Shown in pieces: positions 13,554 to 26,685 of a stretch of 64,000 nt of DNA. The position numbers were made by a program, and so were the translations under genes. The stretch covers positions 10,542,925-10,606,924 of the forward strand of contig JACDQD010000003.1 of the NCBI GenBank assembly GCA_019843655.1. Reading direction: 5' to 3'. This DNA comes from Lethocerus indicus (lineage: Eukaryota > Arthropoda > Insecta > Hemiptera > Belostomatidae). The notes beneath the pieces were generated by a model. That model did no database searches and was not told where the DNA came from. It saw nothing but the letters and a program-made list of their open reading frames with translations. The first letter of the stretch is position 1. Each line of letters starts with the position of its first letter.

Positions 13554-16500
13554 CGGGTATTCCAAATTAAATAAATTACGTTGTTCATGCGTTTCTAATG
13601 TAAATACAACGGCAATTATATTGTGGCTTTAAAGGCAGGCTCCAAGAAATATTGCTATATCCCCGGGTCCATCTAGGGCGGGTGTCCCTGTTATTGCATT
13701 CCATTCCTTCATTTGATGAACATCGCTTGCAGACGATCGGGGACTATCTGAGGGTTTAATTTAGCGTCCGCCTGGATTGATTGATGTTCCTTCCGCTGTC
13801 CGGTACTGGTATGGCACTTTGGCAACCCCCTCCAGACGGATGTGGTGGGCGTTTGCATTCGCGGCGCTAACACTCATTTCTCAGCGACATTAGGCTGACT
13901 AAGTCGTTCCCACACTCATCGCTTAAAGCCAAGAGTTTCCGAAAATGATAGTTCCTGAACGGAATATTCGAATTGAGTTATGGACGGAATTTTCAGCTAC
14001 GTCTGGGTCTACAATTAAACGCCCTGACGGTCGTTAGGACGTGTGAGGGCTCTGTTCACGATTTATGGAGAATTATATACATCGGCGTTGGTATTTTTGT
14101 TGACTGCGTATCAATGTTTAAATGCGTACTCTTCTATTGTATATTTATTGTATTGTATATATTGTATATAATTATTTGTTCCTGGAGGGTTTGGAAAATA
14201 CTACCTATTGTGATTTATCCTCCTCTTCGCATTCCTCGGTAAAGTCCCAGCGTCTAGAGGTTAATTTTTCAGCTTACTGTCTCTTTTGAGTCAATTTCTT
14301 AGTTCTAATCACAAAATAACACGGCAGATTTAATTCCTGGGTCGTGTATTTCAATAAATCATTGTACAAATATTACACATTTTAATTGTCAACGCTATCG
14401 ACATCAGGCATTAACTTTTATACTGACCCCATGTTTTTAGTTTGGTCGAACGTGTCATTAATGTGCCAGAAGTGTGCGGGCCGTCGTGACCTTTGACTTT
14501 CATGATCCGATATCGAACACGGCCCGCGAACCCCCCGCCGTTATTTACTTAAAGCGCCGCTTGACCTTTAATTTATAATTTTTAAGCCGCGCGTTTTCGC
14601 CCCCTTTCGAAATCTCATCTCATCCTCTTACGGCTTTGTCCCCCGAGGCGTGACCGCCTTTCGTTGGAATAACGGTCGTCGGTCGGGGAACAAAAATTGG
14701 CGAAATTGAACTGAATTTAAGAAAATCCGATACTGCGGAAAAAAGGCTCGGAAGGGTCGGTGTACGGGCTCGAATTCGGAAGAAATTGGTTTAGCTGGTT
14801 TTCCCAACGACGCCCCCCCCTCGCCGGGTTTCACACTCTCTGATCCCGCTTTTTCGAAAGCCACGTTTCTCCGAGAGTAATAGTTTCGACCGCACTGACC
14901 TTCTGAATCCTGCGATGCGGTCCCCCTGGAAAAATTTATTATCCGTTTCAATTGAATCATAACGTTTTTTTCCCGTAAGCACGAAGTAATATCTCCTTGC
15001 TACATTGAGCCGCAACGATCGGCGTAAACGTTTATTGTGTCAGTAGAATGCTGTTTTGTTGGTACGAAGCACTTTTAAAAAAAATATTTCGAATATCCCA
15101 TTCCTTTTCATTTTTTGGGATTTTGCGGCCTTAGTTTCTCGAACATAGTGCGGTATTAATGGAACAGTGATGCTGTAATATTCTTAGTCGTCAACAAGTC
15201 CTTTTACAGCCTTTCAACTCTACCAGCCATTAAGCGTTAATTTAATTTCCTTTGTTCTTCCTTATAGTTAATTCCGACATTTCATGGCGACCCTTCTTTT
15301 TCATTCAATTACGCTGGATGATAAATTTCCAAAATCCCCCCCTGGACATCTGTTCTATTGTAGCTTTGAGGTTGACTCCAGGAATAGATTGGCACCGGTC
15401 TGCCTTTTCATTCTCTCTTCTGGTAGCGGGCAGTGTTTTAAGCCTTTCGATAGGCAAAACCGTGGTGAGGTTAGAGCAGAAGGGGCGGAGGCCGGTGGGG
15501 CTTAATTGACCGATGCCGGAAGTGTCAGAGAGCGTTTAGAGGAGACCGCGGCCCCCGTCGTCGGCCCTCCTGCCTGCCAGACGATACCCCGGACACTGAT
15601 TCGAACGACGCCGTCGTTAACGGTAAAACCGAACGCCTCAGATTCCCGGACCTTCGATTTATGGGGTTTCACTTGGGCAGCACGCGCCTTCGGTTCGCCT
15701 TTTTCGGGTGGGGACCTCCTCCGAAGCCACTTTGGAATCGGGGTCACTGGTTTCCGTAGGCGTGTATAAATCCTCGGCCGAACAAATATCTAATATACAT
15801 TTGTGTACAGTCTAAAAATGTACACAAAATTAGAATTAATTTTTAAATTTCAATACAGTAACCAAATAGTTAGCACCGTCACTAAGCGTTTTAATATAAT
15901 AAAAAAGATAACATCACGTAGAAATAGAGCGCGGAGAAATTAAAAGAGAATGGAATAAATTATTAACATTTCAGCAACTGCAGACTCAGCGGCGGTAATG
16001 AGTATTTACGTAAATTTATCATTTATATTTTTATACCTTTACCGTAACGATTTTAAGCTCCTTAATGTGTCCAGTATCGCGTGAAAAATCATTTTGACCG
16101 AAAGTGAACTTCCTAGTTTAACGGTAAAAACCCGCAAAGCGTGCGCATAACACGGGCCGTAACGTTTAACGCATCTTAATTCCCCTTCCAGAGCCTAATA
16201 TTAGCATTATAAGGTTAACTTTTTCACCACTTTTTTATATATTACACAGGTTATATGTTGTCTCTGGACTGTGCCATTGAACCCACCTACTCGAAACAAC
16301 TACGCGATCTGATGTCAATCACGATAAATAATTATATTTCTCACTGTGCTACAGTAGTACCTATATCAGTTGAGAAGAATTTTCTATACTGAAGAGCGTG
16401 TGTGTCTGGTAATAAAATGTTTCTAAGAATAAGCTTTAAATTTTCAGGGAGGAGAACACCGAAAAGTGAATTTCAATTTTACATTAAACTAGTGTTCACT

Positions 16501-16928
16501 TTTAAGTGCAAAACGGCCGATGTTGCCAATTGCGCTATATATGCAAATTTGGGAAAAAAGTTCCCCTTTGGGGCGAACGAGAATAACGCGTAATACTCAG
16601 TTCTTACATCGAATGAGACGCTCCGTGACGATATTTTCGGGAATCGGGAATTGTGAGTTCAGCGGTCGTCTAACATACATATCCGTCAAAAACGGTGAAT
16701 TGAGTTTTTTCGTCCAACAGAATGTCACGAGCAAATAATCATTTGGGCGGGCCCCATAGGCCCGGGTCTTCCGTCCTGACCGCCCGTCGAAATCTCCGGG
16801 GCCGTTCGACTTTCCTTTTCGGCGAGCCCTCGCCCGAGAGCCCACCGCTTATTTTAAAGCCTAAATTATAAACGGTCGAGTTGAACGGAATGTTTTTTTT
16901 CTCTCTTTTATGCGTATCGTCTGGTGCT

Positions 16929-16993
16929 TAATGAGGGGGGTTCGGGCCTGTCCTTGACCTCGGGCGGCCGCCGCTCGAACAGACCCCTCATTA
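16929..16993. repeat. Imperfect 65-base hairpin in a GC-rich patch
   Basis: TAATGAGGGG (16929-16938) pairs with CCCCTCATTA (16984-16993). Inside, GTTCG pairs with CGAAC after a small asymmetric bulge. The loop is GC-rich (CGGGCGGCCGCCG). The size is in the range of a microRNA precursor, but the lower stem is short. Confidence 0.65.
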
Positions 16994-18117
16994 GTGCTCC
17001 TCAACCCCCCGCTTGACCCCCAACCTCTCGGCATCCAACGCCGCTTGCTTTTATCGCCGTTTATTCTAATCCCAGTGGAAAGAGACCTCCCTCCTTGGGA
17101 TGGATGTCTGGACGGATCTAAATGAGCAGACGAGACGACTTAAGTGAGATTTTAATTTGGTCTGATGATAAAATCCGACCTGAACTATCCAGTAGTGATC
17201 ATGTGAAAATATTAAGAATTCTATCAATTTTAATTCCTAACTCGTGAACTCTTTTTAGTTCGAATTCCATAAGAAGAAAATGGCTTGCATTATTTGTCTG
17301 TACTACTTAAGCTATTATTTTGCAGCGGTTTTTTATTCTTGCTTGTTTCTTTGTTGGATCAATCAGTTGTGTAAGTCGTTTCATTTCACAGTTGGTTTTC
17401 GAATTGCATTTGTATTAAATAATCTATAATCCTTTGTATTTTTATTTTTACTATCGGCTCAAAAATTTCTCTCTATTATTCTTGAATATTTTGGATATAA
17501 AATAGTCTAATGGCTTACTGGTTAAACCAATTTTACGACAGTGGTTTTCACCTGATTGCCCTCTTCAACACTTACGGTATAATTTTTGTATATATTTTAA
17601 AGGGAAATTCGCTTAATTCGACCAAATCGTCCCGGCCGGTTTCGGTCGTAACCGAATGCATTAAAATTTCTGAGCGGGTCTGACTGATGGCAGTTTAACT
17701 TTCTCATGATTCCATCCTAATTTATCTTTTCACATCACCTCCCGACTACTTTGCATATCGAAACTAAATTTCGCGAATCCAGTTTACCAGTATACAGTTT
17801 AATTTCGACTGATACTCCCCAATTTTCCTGGGTTTGTACGCCTTTTTCGTGTTCTCGAGTGTAAAACCTTCTCCAATTTTTTTAATCTCGAAACTGTAAA
17901 CCGTTAATGTCTTTGGAAAGATTGGGTAGAGCTCGCATTATCTTTTATTAGAGCTCAATTTATAAATACCTCACTAAATTATTGGGTTTCACTTTTTCAA
18001 ACGCTGCAAATTTAGTCTATATAAATATTTATATCTTTTATATGTAAAACATTATATTGAAACATCTAGATATATATTTAATCGACATTTGTATGAATGT
18101 ATGCTTATTATTCTTAC

Positions 18118-18209
18118 CTGACTTTGCCGCTAAGTTTTAGGTTCATTTTCTCAGTTTCTGAATCATTAATAATTTTTCTTTGTCCGCATTGTTGAACAAC
18201 CCGACATTT
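18118..18209 (-). CDS. Weak candidate exon, 92 bases, unknown protein
   Basis: On the minus strand, strong acceptor TTCTTTTATTCAG and strong donor CAG/GTAAGA enclose an open frame: KCRVVQQCGQRK, then IINDSETEKMNLKLSGKV, with two bases left over. It ends in a different phase from the start of the candidate at 10080-10200, so the two cannot be directly spliced in these frames. Not recognised. Confidence 0.2.
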
Positions 18210-21200
18210 CTGAATAAAAGAAATAAATCTAAGCGCATCTTACGTGATTTATGAAAATTAAAGACACTCAACTGATGGGCCCAGTATGATTTACTCTGAA
18301 TCGGTCTGCTGGTGTATTCCAGTACTACGAACGGAGTACTGAAACCGTTCTAGAAATGAGAGTCGCTCAAATTGTGTTGTATTCTCAAATGAATTATACT
18401 TATAGCGTTGCTCCTGCCGCGTCCATAGAGTGCTCTATAGTTTGGATCGTTCAACAGGCGGAGTTGGCAAAAGAAAATTCGGCAATCTTCTCGGGCTTCT
18501 CTAATGCCGTCATTAGGGAACTGGCTCGTACACAAATCGCGAGCCCGGATAGAGTCCATCCCCGCCGAATAGCCGAGACCTCCTCCCCGTGATGGCGTTA
18601 TAATAACATATTGCTCCTTCCTAAAAGGACCTCTTATTTCGGAGCAGATTACAGGAGATATAAATGGGGCGCTCTATCCGCCTATTCCTTCCTTCTGCAA
18701 GGCACCGTATTGGATAACAGTTTAACGGGAAATCCTTCCGGAGAACGATTACTCGGAGAGCACCCTTTATTGTTATAACCCGCAATTATATTAGGGTAAT
18801 AAATTGGACGGTCGTTCACTTTCGAACGGTTGTGGGCGGTTATACCAAATAGGCGATTGTCGGGTCACGAGCTTAGGGCTGCCTTTTTAGTGCCTATCTG
18901 ATTTGCACTGACATTTGGTATGTATTTATTCGGCGATACAGATCCCAACACGGCGTACGAGATGCGTTTTGCGTAATTCGTGGTTTTTATTCCTGTTAAA
19001 TTATACGCGCGTACGTGGCTATTTGTGTTTTGTATGCATTATCCTTCCCCCTGTATGATCTATAGGGGTTTTTGCTTGAACAGTCCGTTCCACACCATAT
19101 TTGCGGGCCGATATATTAAAGTTTGGCAAATTAAATTTTTTGCGCGTTTTAGAAAAGAATATATTAACGCACTTTCTTTTTTTAAACGTTTTGTCATTTA
19201 ACATGTATCTTAAAGTAATTCATCCATTAAACTTGTTTAGGGGGTCCACGAGGGTAGGAAATTTATTACTGCGAGATTTGTCTGCACTCGCTTCGATCAT
19301 TCAAATGAATTTAAACGAATCTGTGTGTCTCCGTTGGTAAGAGAGTTGAAAATTCCTACTACAGTAGCTCGAAACGAAATAGTATACGGGGGGGAGGCAA
19401 ATAATAAGCCCGTTCATAGGGGGAGTGTCCCTTCCAGTGTTCCGTCGTGGCACGTTCAATTGAATAAGGCTGTTTAACAAGTTTAATTAAATCGTAAGCG
19501 TTGAGGCGTGAAGCCCTGTTAAATGTCAGGCGTCCTGTGGGACAGTAAATCTGAGAGAGCACGGGCCCCCCTCGTCCGGTCACGTAGTCCCCTCTCGGCC
19601 TCTGTCCCTTTCCAACCGACCTATCCTTCCTTCTAGCCCTCTCTGTCTTTCCACGCCCACCCGCCTCTCGCCTCGTTCTTAATTCTCCGTTCAATCACGC
19701 CAATCGTCAGATTGAGGCTTGAAATTATTCGAAATTCCACAGCCAATTGGGCGAAACGACTGTCGGTTACAATTTTATTTATTCTGATGTATGATAAATT
19801 AGCGCAGGAATTTAGAACTGCCTTTCAATGGCCGTGAGGTTTTCAATTAACAACCTTTGTCTTGTCCTCCATATCAACGTGAAAAACAGGACCACGGATA
19901 GCAACCCTACTTTTCAATTTCCGCAGTTTATGCATCATTATTCTTCGAGTGGAACATTCGTATAAATATAATTTGTATGTACAAATTTACTAGATAATAA
20001 ACATTAATTCTCAAATATACACACGTTATTTTTATATTTATTAAATAAAGTACATACGTGAACTGTAGAATACTTACTTCCATATAAGGCAAGAACGTTA
20101 TCCCGACAACTTGCATTCTCCTAGTCCTTTCCGAGTTTAATTACGCTGTTTCGCCTGCGCCCCTTTCCCATTAGATGGGACTAATCTCGTCTTTAAATTC
20201 GGGCACGTCTGGTCTAAGTCGTTCCTAACGACCCGGCCGGCACCTTTACCACGCTATTGTACTCTTGCTTGTAAGCCGCAGATGGCCTCACGCCTTCTTG
20301 TTTTACCCGTCCCATGATCGCATCAAGAAAATCATAGTATTCGTTTCTGAAATTGGAAATTAATGGGCGCAGTTGAATAATCTTCGTCCGACACTAATTC
20401 TTCAACACGTGTAATGTATTTTAATTACAAATTGGATTGAATGAACACTCGGTTGTTGACCTTTAACATTGACTTACACATGTTCCCTGTACGCTATTCT
20501 AAACGGTATGCATACTTTATCTCTAACAATGTGTGAAATATGGCATTTCGCTTATAGGCCGAGAATGCATAATGAATGCCTTGCCATAGTTTTATGGTAA
20601 GGAGACCGGTCCCGACCGGTGTAACTACAATGCGATTAAGCATTCGAGTGCAACAGGCTTCGTTTTATGGAGTTGTTCTTGGACGCGCTTACGAACCGCG
20701 TACTCTATTGCTCCTCGAATTTACACGCCTACACTTATATTAAAGGATTATAACCACCAGACTTATTATAACCAGAAAATGTTGCACTTCGTTTTCTGAT
20801 TTACTTAAATTCAGGAGGACTCCATATTTTTTTAATCTTCAAGGGCCTCCAGCTTCGGCCAACGATTTTCATTTCGGCTCCTAAGGAATTTTAATGTCCG
20901 TAGATCAAACCGTAGGCTCGAAATTATTGCTATGAAATTGTATAATGATGTTTAATGAGCTTACCAAAGTAGTAGTCTGTGATATCTGCCTCGGAGCCAA
21001 TAATTTAATCTGTACCACCCTCATTTAATTCAGGCCGAAGCGCCCTTAACAACACGTTACCAACAACGTGATTACATTTTTTTTATCCTTATTAAAATCA
21101 GGCGTTCTGCGAAAGCGGGAATGTTATAGAATAGTTGGGGAGGCAACTTAAATTGTTTTATGTAGGCTTATTCCTTCGTGCATAGAATATCGCGTGGAAC

Positions 21201-23279
21201 AAATACGCGCTGTTCGACGTCAAAGGAAACAATTTACTGAAGAAAGCGCATATGATCACCCTTGAGCTTAATTTTTATAATTGTTAACTAAGTACTACAG
21301 ACCACTGAAATCCTTCCCCGTTTATGGCGGCACTGGAGATCTCATTATCCGAATTTGCTTTTTTTACTAAAACGAGTAACGCAGGCGCCGATGGGACTCT
21401 AAGGGCGCATGTCTTTTCGCCATCGATAACAGGACACCGAAGCTATATGTGGAAAACAAGTGCAGGTTTTATATCAACACTAAGTGGTTTCCTAGCACAT
21501 ATTCCAAGCTGTTGAGTCGGCAAATAAATAGATAAAAAATACAAATACAAGTCACAATAATATGTTGCAATTGTACACGTCGGATAGATGTGGGATAGGC
21601 CCGGGCTATGGCTAGGTGTGGCCGTCCCGATAGGTTCGTGACGCGGCGGGTATACGCCCATTAGGTACACTCGATTAGCGAGGCTCATCTCACACCCCGA
21701 CAGACCTGTCGTTAAGTGCACTTAAGATAATTTCCCAAGTTCAAAGTGCACGACAGAAGGATATAGAGAGACGCTACGGTGTGTGTCGCCCGCTGATGCC
21801 GAGAGACGCCGCCCTTTCCTAGCTCGATTTCCTAGAATGGATAATCGCCGACTTTTTTATACTTGTTGTTTTAGCTATAAATATTGAAAATGTTCCATTG
21901 TTATTCGTGAACGGGATTATCAACCGAGATGCACGTAAATATTCCAGAACTCTAGTGGAATTACCTATTTTTGAGCCTGATTACGCAGTCTTACCTTCGT
22001 ATTAGGTAACCGTTGTTTGGGGTCGTTTCGATATGCCTCCTTATGTGCTGTATACAGACGTATATTTTTTAATCCTATTTTTGCTGTATTTATTTATTAT
22101 TAATAGTATGTTTCATATGTATTGCAGCATCATATGCATTATATAATTATATCTTTGGGAAAACAACCGTAATTGTAAAAAGCTATGCATTGCTTGAGTC
22201 TTAAGAAAGTGCACTGAAAGTAATCCTGGCAGGATGGTTCTCACATAATTTTAGGTCTTCGCATATTTTATTACTTTCGAAAGCGTGTTCCTGGGCGTCT
22301 CACGCGATAGAGGGCGATAAAGTGATCGTAAAATGTTTGTTTGATAGTCGAAGTGCGTACGTCCGCTGTTGCTTGTTCGAAGTGCGCGCGTTTCCTCTTA
22401 CCTACATCTTTGAAATTCAAATATCGGTAACGGTATGTTTACGCGTAGCTCCGCGGAAGGCGGCCTCTTTCCGGACTCGGTTTTATACGTCGGATGGTAT
22501 GTAGACAGGTGAACTATACGAAGTGGGACGAATCTGTTAATACCGCCGCTAACACGTCTATTTTACTATACTTGGCACGAACTGCGAGCTTTGACTAAAG
22601 TTGGCATCCGATGCACAATGGTATGCGCCCATCTGAATTTATTGCTGATCCGAACGCCTTTCGTAACCTAAATACCTCTGCAGGAATGTATTTCTCGCTT
22701 GAAGTTTTGTTCTGATCAACGATTTTCTTCTATTCTTTATTCTGTAGTTTTAATTTTTTTCGCCTGTTTTTATTAACAAGTCGAGGTCTTTTGGGTTAAA
22801 TTGCAATAATATAGATATTAACGGCAATTTAAATTATGTAACTCCGCTTATTTTCCAAAGAAATTAAAGTGATAATATCGTTCGTGATTACAATAACGGT
22901 ATTTATCTATTAAAAAACTATTAAGTTTCATCCGCGCATGATACTGGTTTGCGATTGGGCTGTATACATACTATATTAGTGAACAAAAAAATATGTTTAA
23001 TATTAATATTGGTGTACTGGAATTCTATCGTGCTTTAATCGTTATATATTTTAAATCTTATGAAAGTCACATTTGCGAAGTACGAACATGTGTTCGATGA
23101 CCTATTAATTCGGCGCTGCAGCAGTCTTTAAAATGCTGTTGCCTGTTTCGGACCCAGACGACGATCCTATCTGTTATTGGGTGCTTGTTTCGGCCGCAAA
23201 TGGAAGGCAAAAAAATTAGCGGCCGTAAATCTCCGCCGGTTTTAAAACGCGAGTGGCGGCACTTCCTGTGTCCGTCAGT

Positions 23280-23313
23280 GAGAGAGAGAGATTGAGAGGT
23301 GTGGGAGAGAGCA
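23280..23313. repeat. GA-rich tract
   Basis: GAGAGAGAGAGATTGAGAGG and following GGGAGAGAGC; short low-complexity purine run that may act as a GAGA-factor-like site. Confidence 0.6.
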
Positions 23314-24728
23314 AGTAAAAAGAGAAGGAACAATCTCAGCACTGAATCCTCATCTTCTTCTTCATTTTATTTCTTTCTGCCGTAACGATAATATTATGCC
23401 GGGCGGAGGCTCTACTCGGAAAGTCTTAATGCCCGGTAGTTGATCCTAACTTCTTTCTGCCGTTCCGCAGAAAAGTCCCTCATCAAGATGTCTGGTCCTA
23501 ACGTAATTATGAAATTATATTTGAATTAGCGGCGTGTCGAGGCCAGTTCAGGGAATGTTCAATTTCCAGGGGTTTTATTTGCAGTGTAAATATTTTAAAC
23601 TTATTTCAAACAAATTTAATTCAATAAATGTAACAATAATATAAGATCTGCGCATTGAAATATGATAGCGTAGTACAAGTAACGACGTAAATCGTTCGCT
23701 CATACTTTGAATAAGTTCTTTTATTTTTTCTTATATCCTATATTTTACTAGTTATGTACTAGTGTATTATGTACGGTTGTATGAAACCGTATTCAGTCTT
23801 TAAGAATTTTTTGTATCCAATAATCTTACTTGTTTTGTTAAAAATTGACTGTTTATTTAATTTTAAAATTTACCGTAAACACCCCCTGTAACAACGATGA
23901 ACAAGCAAACATGAAACAGACAGTCTGGAAAAAATACCAGAAAAAAGGCTGACCGAAAAAATGCGGAAGTTTTAGCCCCGGCGATCTACTAGTTCTCAAG
24001 CGTTTGTAGCTGCCCCGGCAAGTTCCTCGGGGCAATTGAAGCCAGCTGTTGCCTCTTCCCTGAGCGATTTCTCGGATTCGATTGTCCGCCTTTTCGGTAA
24101 ATGAAACGGGGCCGATCTGATAGTGTTTTGACTTCCGCCCACTCCGTTCGCTTCTCTCACTCTCTTGTGGAAACATCCCACCCAACAGTCGCTGGTCCTC
24201 CTATACGTCCGTTTCACCCGGTCCGATTCTTATCAACACCCAATTACTTATATATGTGTTTATTTTTTTAGAATTAGATTCCGCAGTGGCAGTTTTTAAA
24301 AACGCGTGAGCAATACCGGAAGGAGCGGTGTGCGGAAGGTGAGGTGTCGTCCGGCGGGAATGCGGGTCCCCCTTGTCGTGACGAGGTTCCCCTTTTACGC
24401 CGACTATCTACACCAATAAACACCGCCCCCGGGACCCGCCGTTTTACATTATCTCTACTCTCCCAACACCAATAATATATTGTCGACTCTGTTCTGGCGC
24501 TACCGGAACACAGCATTAAACACGACCTCCTATTATAGTGTCCTCGTCCTCCCAACGTCCCGGCACAGTACCCAGCTTTGAGCGGCCCCAACCCCCTCAA
24601 TGAATCACAATGTATTTATAATTTTGGAAGGCGTCTACATCGGCGATTGTCTTCGAGAACGAAAATATTAAACACTTACTGCCTTTATTGGATGAGGGAA
24701 ATACACAATACCCGATAGCTTTCCTGTC

Positions 24729-24788
24729 ATATATTTGGAAGTCAGAACGTAATAGTTCTGACCAGTTGTGTGATCAAATATATATGTG
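24729..24788. repeat. Long interrupted hairpin upstream of retroelement copy A
   Basis: Inner arms GTCAGAAC (24741-24748) and GTTCTGAC (24755-24762) have a 6-base loop. Outer AT arms CATATATTTG and CAAATATATATG flank them with an asymmetric bulge. It may be the boundary of a separate small element. Confidence 0.55.
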
Positions 24789-24850
24789 ACCGATAATCCA
24801 ACAAAGACTTAAGCCGATTAACAACATCCCTCCCAATCCAAACAAGACAA

Positions 24851-24974
24851 ACAACACCCAAACAAGTGCCAAAAGTGACTAACACCGCTACTGAAGATGG
24901 CGAGCGGCCGAAATCGGTCTAGCGAAAGACCAAACCAGCGAGAGGAGACAGAAACACTCGAAATCTACGTTATT
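24851..24974 (+). mobile_element. Penelope-like retroelement tail fragment with hammerhead motif (copy A)
   Basis: Best preserved copy of a five-member dispersed repeat. It runs from a C/A-rich stretch (ACCCAAACAAGTGCC) through AAAGTGACTAACACCG into the hammerhead-like core at 24886-24924. It then continues through a conserved tail (GACCAAACCAGCGAGAGGAG, ACAGAA) and ends near GAAATCTACGTTATT. The tail can also fold as GGTCT/AGACC. No reverse transcriptase or GIY-YIG coding sequence is recognisable upstream, so this is a 5'-truncated fragment. Assignment to Penelope-like elements is inferred from the ribozyme architecture, not from protein homology. Confidence 0.7.
24886..24924 (+). ncRNA. Hammerhead ribozyme-like motif, type I, minimal stem III
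   Basis: Stem I is CGCTA (24886-24890) paired with TAGCG (24920-24924), five perfect pairs. The core CTGAAGA (CUGANGA) is at 24891-24897. Stem II is GGC (24899-24901) with GCC (24907-24909) around a GAGCG loop, with U24898 unpaired. GAAA is at 24910-24913. Stem III is the near self-complementary ATCGGT (24913-24918). Predicted cleavage follows C24919. The usual G-C pair closing stem II next to the core is missing, so in vitro activity may be weak. A loopless stem III cannot form in a monomer; such ribozymes are thought to act as dimers through helix III. Confidence 0.6.
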
Positions 24975-26658
24975 ATCTTTTTTTTTGGCGAAAATGATTT
25001 CTATTGAATATTCAAATAAACGATCTGACGTAAACGTTTCATACTGTGAGGAAATAGAACACTTTTCGTTTCTGTTCAGGTCTTAAAACCGATATCAATT
25101 ATACAAACCGCTTTTCCTTTCGACGCCTTGCACTCTGCTTTTCTCGCTTTCTTTTCACTCAAACGAAAACGAGAGGACAGAGGAAGAAACTGGAAAGTGT
25201 CTGCGGGCCGTAAAACGGTTTCGTAATATTTAATAAAATTCCTATCAGCATATAATGTTTGATTTGATAAAGAGCAAGATGTTTTAAACTGCCTGAACGT
25301 TAGGAATACAGTATTCGGTAAAGAAGGCAGTAGTAAAGAAAAATTGATGCCTAAATAATTGTTCTAATTCTACAGAATAAAAGAGGTTTACTTTCTCTTT
25401 ATACATATTCTATTGTGAAAATCAGTAAAGAATGAAATGTCTTCAATAAAACGATTTACTTAAATTTCCTGACTCTCTCTTTGTAAAATAATAAAGTTAT
25501 GTGATTAAGGGAGCTATTTGGACGTTTGTGAAAGGAATTGATTATGAGGGTTATATAAAATGCAAAATACTACTAGAGAATGTGTGTAGTATGCAGGACA
25601 GGTACTATTTTAAGGAAAAACGAGGAAGCCGGTGTAATTTACACCAGGATGTGTCTGTTGGGAAATGAAATAACTTACTGAACCGTCTGACCGTTCAAAG
25701 AACTTGTTTTTAACTGGGTTAATGACCTTTCGCAGGTCAATATAGAATGTAATTACCGCCTATGATCGAAGATCGAAAGCGTTCTGCTGAGTGACATTTC
25801 ATCCTCATTCCGTGCAAACTGTTACTCGGTTAATTGTCACAGAGGATATGTAATCGCTTTTCCTTTAGAGAAATATCGTTCAAGTTCAAATTGTTACTAT
25901 TGCCTCTATTCAAAGTGCTCTGTATATATCAAAATCTCTGCTGCGACCGTATAAATTATTGAAATTCATATATAAACTTTTTGGAAGAAGATTTGTATTA
26001 ACTCGAGTAGTTGTTTGTTTCATTATATTAATCACATATATTAAATCCTATCGGTTCTATGTTACACTGCTTTGGCGTCTCGCTCTTGTCTGTTGCATGA
26101 ATGAAATTAGACGGATCATCGTGAGCACTTCGTGTTTAATTGGTACTGTTGATCGATTATAACCGATTAGTTAAAGCTGTACATTTGGTTGAGATAGGGC
26201 GTGAAGCTGGCCGGGGTTAAGAAGGGTAGAGCCTATGCGGGCAGGGGTCATTGCCTGTGTTGGGTTTGCTCTGTTCATTGGGCACTTGACAGGGGCTCTG
26301 ATATTATCGGCCGAGTACGCGGTGCCACGTCCGCCCTATAAAATTTTCTCCAACAACACTTGATCTTTGTTATTAGGGCGCCGAATTTCCCCTGTGGCGC
26401 CCCTCGCCCAATCCATACCTCTCGCTCCGGTGATTGGATCGTGGCCGGCCGATGATATTGAATCGAGTTTTGAATAATCCGACTTGACTATTTTCGGAGC
26501 CCTCTTGCGGGCGACTCTATGATTTTTTCATATTGTTTTCCCGTATCGGTTTCTATTTTTGGTAGCGGCCAGTGAATGTGGATTATTGCGTAATGGTAAG
26601 AACGGACGTGTTCGATTCCGTCGATCATCTTCGATATAGTCCGATTATCAAAATAATA

Positions 26659-26685
26659 ACATTAGTACTGTTATTGTACTAATGT
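26659..26685. repeat. Perfect 10-base hairpin
   Basis: ACATTAGTAC and GTACTAATGT with a 7-base loop. Confidence 0.75.

Larger units (their letters stand above)
10201..18117. other. No supported gene
   Basis: Mostly AT-rich. The GC-rich patch at 15.5-15.77 kb is open on both strands (about 80-87 codons each) but matches nothing I recognise. It holds retroelement copy E and the hairpins at 11.9 and 16.9 kb. Confidence 0.65.
18210..24850. other. No supported gene
   Basis: Non-coding sequence with short open frames only. A frame ending at a good donor near 19337 (LLLRDLSALASIIQMNLNES) is protein-like but has only a weak acceptor. Confidence 0.65.

Noticed and set aside
15502..15769. Frames of about 80-87 codons open on both strands in a GC-rich patch
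   Set aside because: Double-strand openness indicates composition rather than coding. No motif recognised.
26590..26625. tRNA-like A-box and B-box words (TGCGTAATGG and GTTCGATTCC)
   Set aside because: The two boxes are only about 14 bases apart, too close for a tRNA, and no acceptor stem can be formed.
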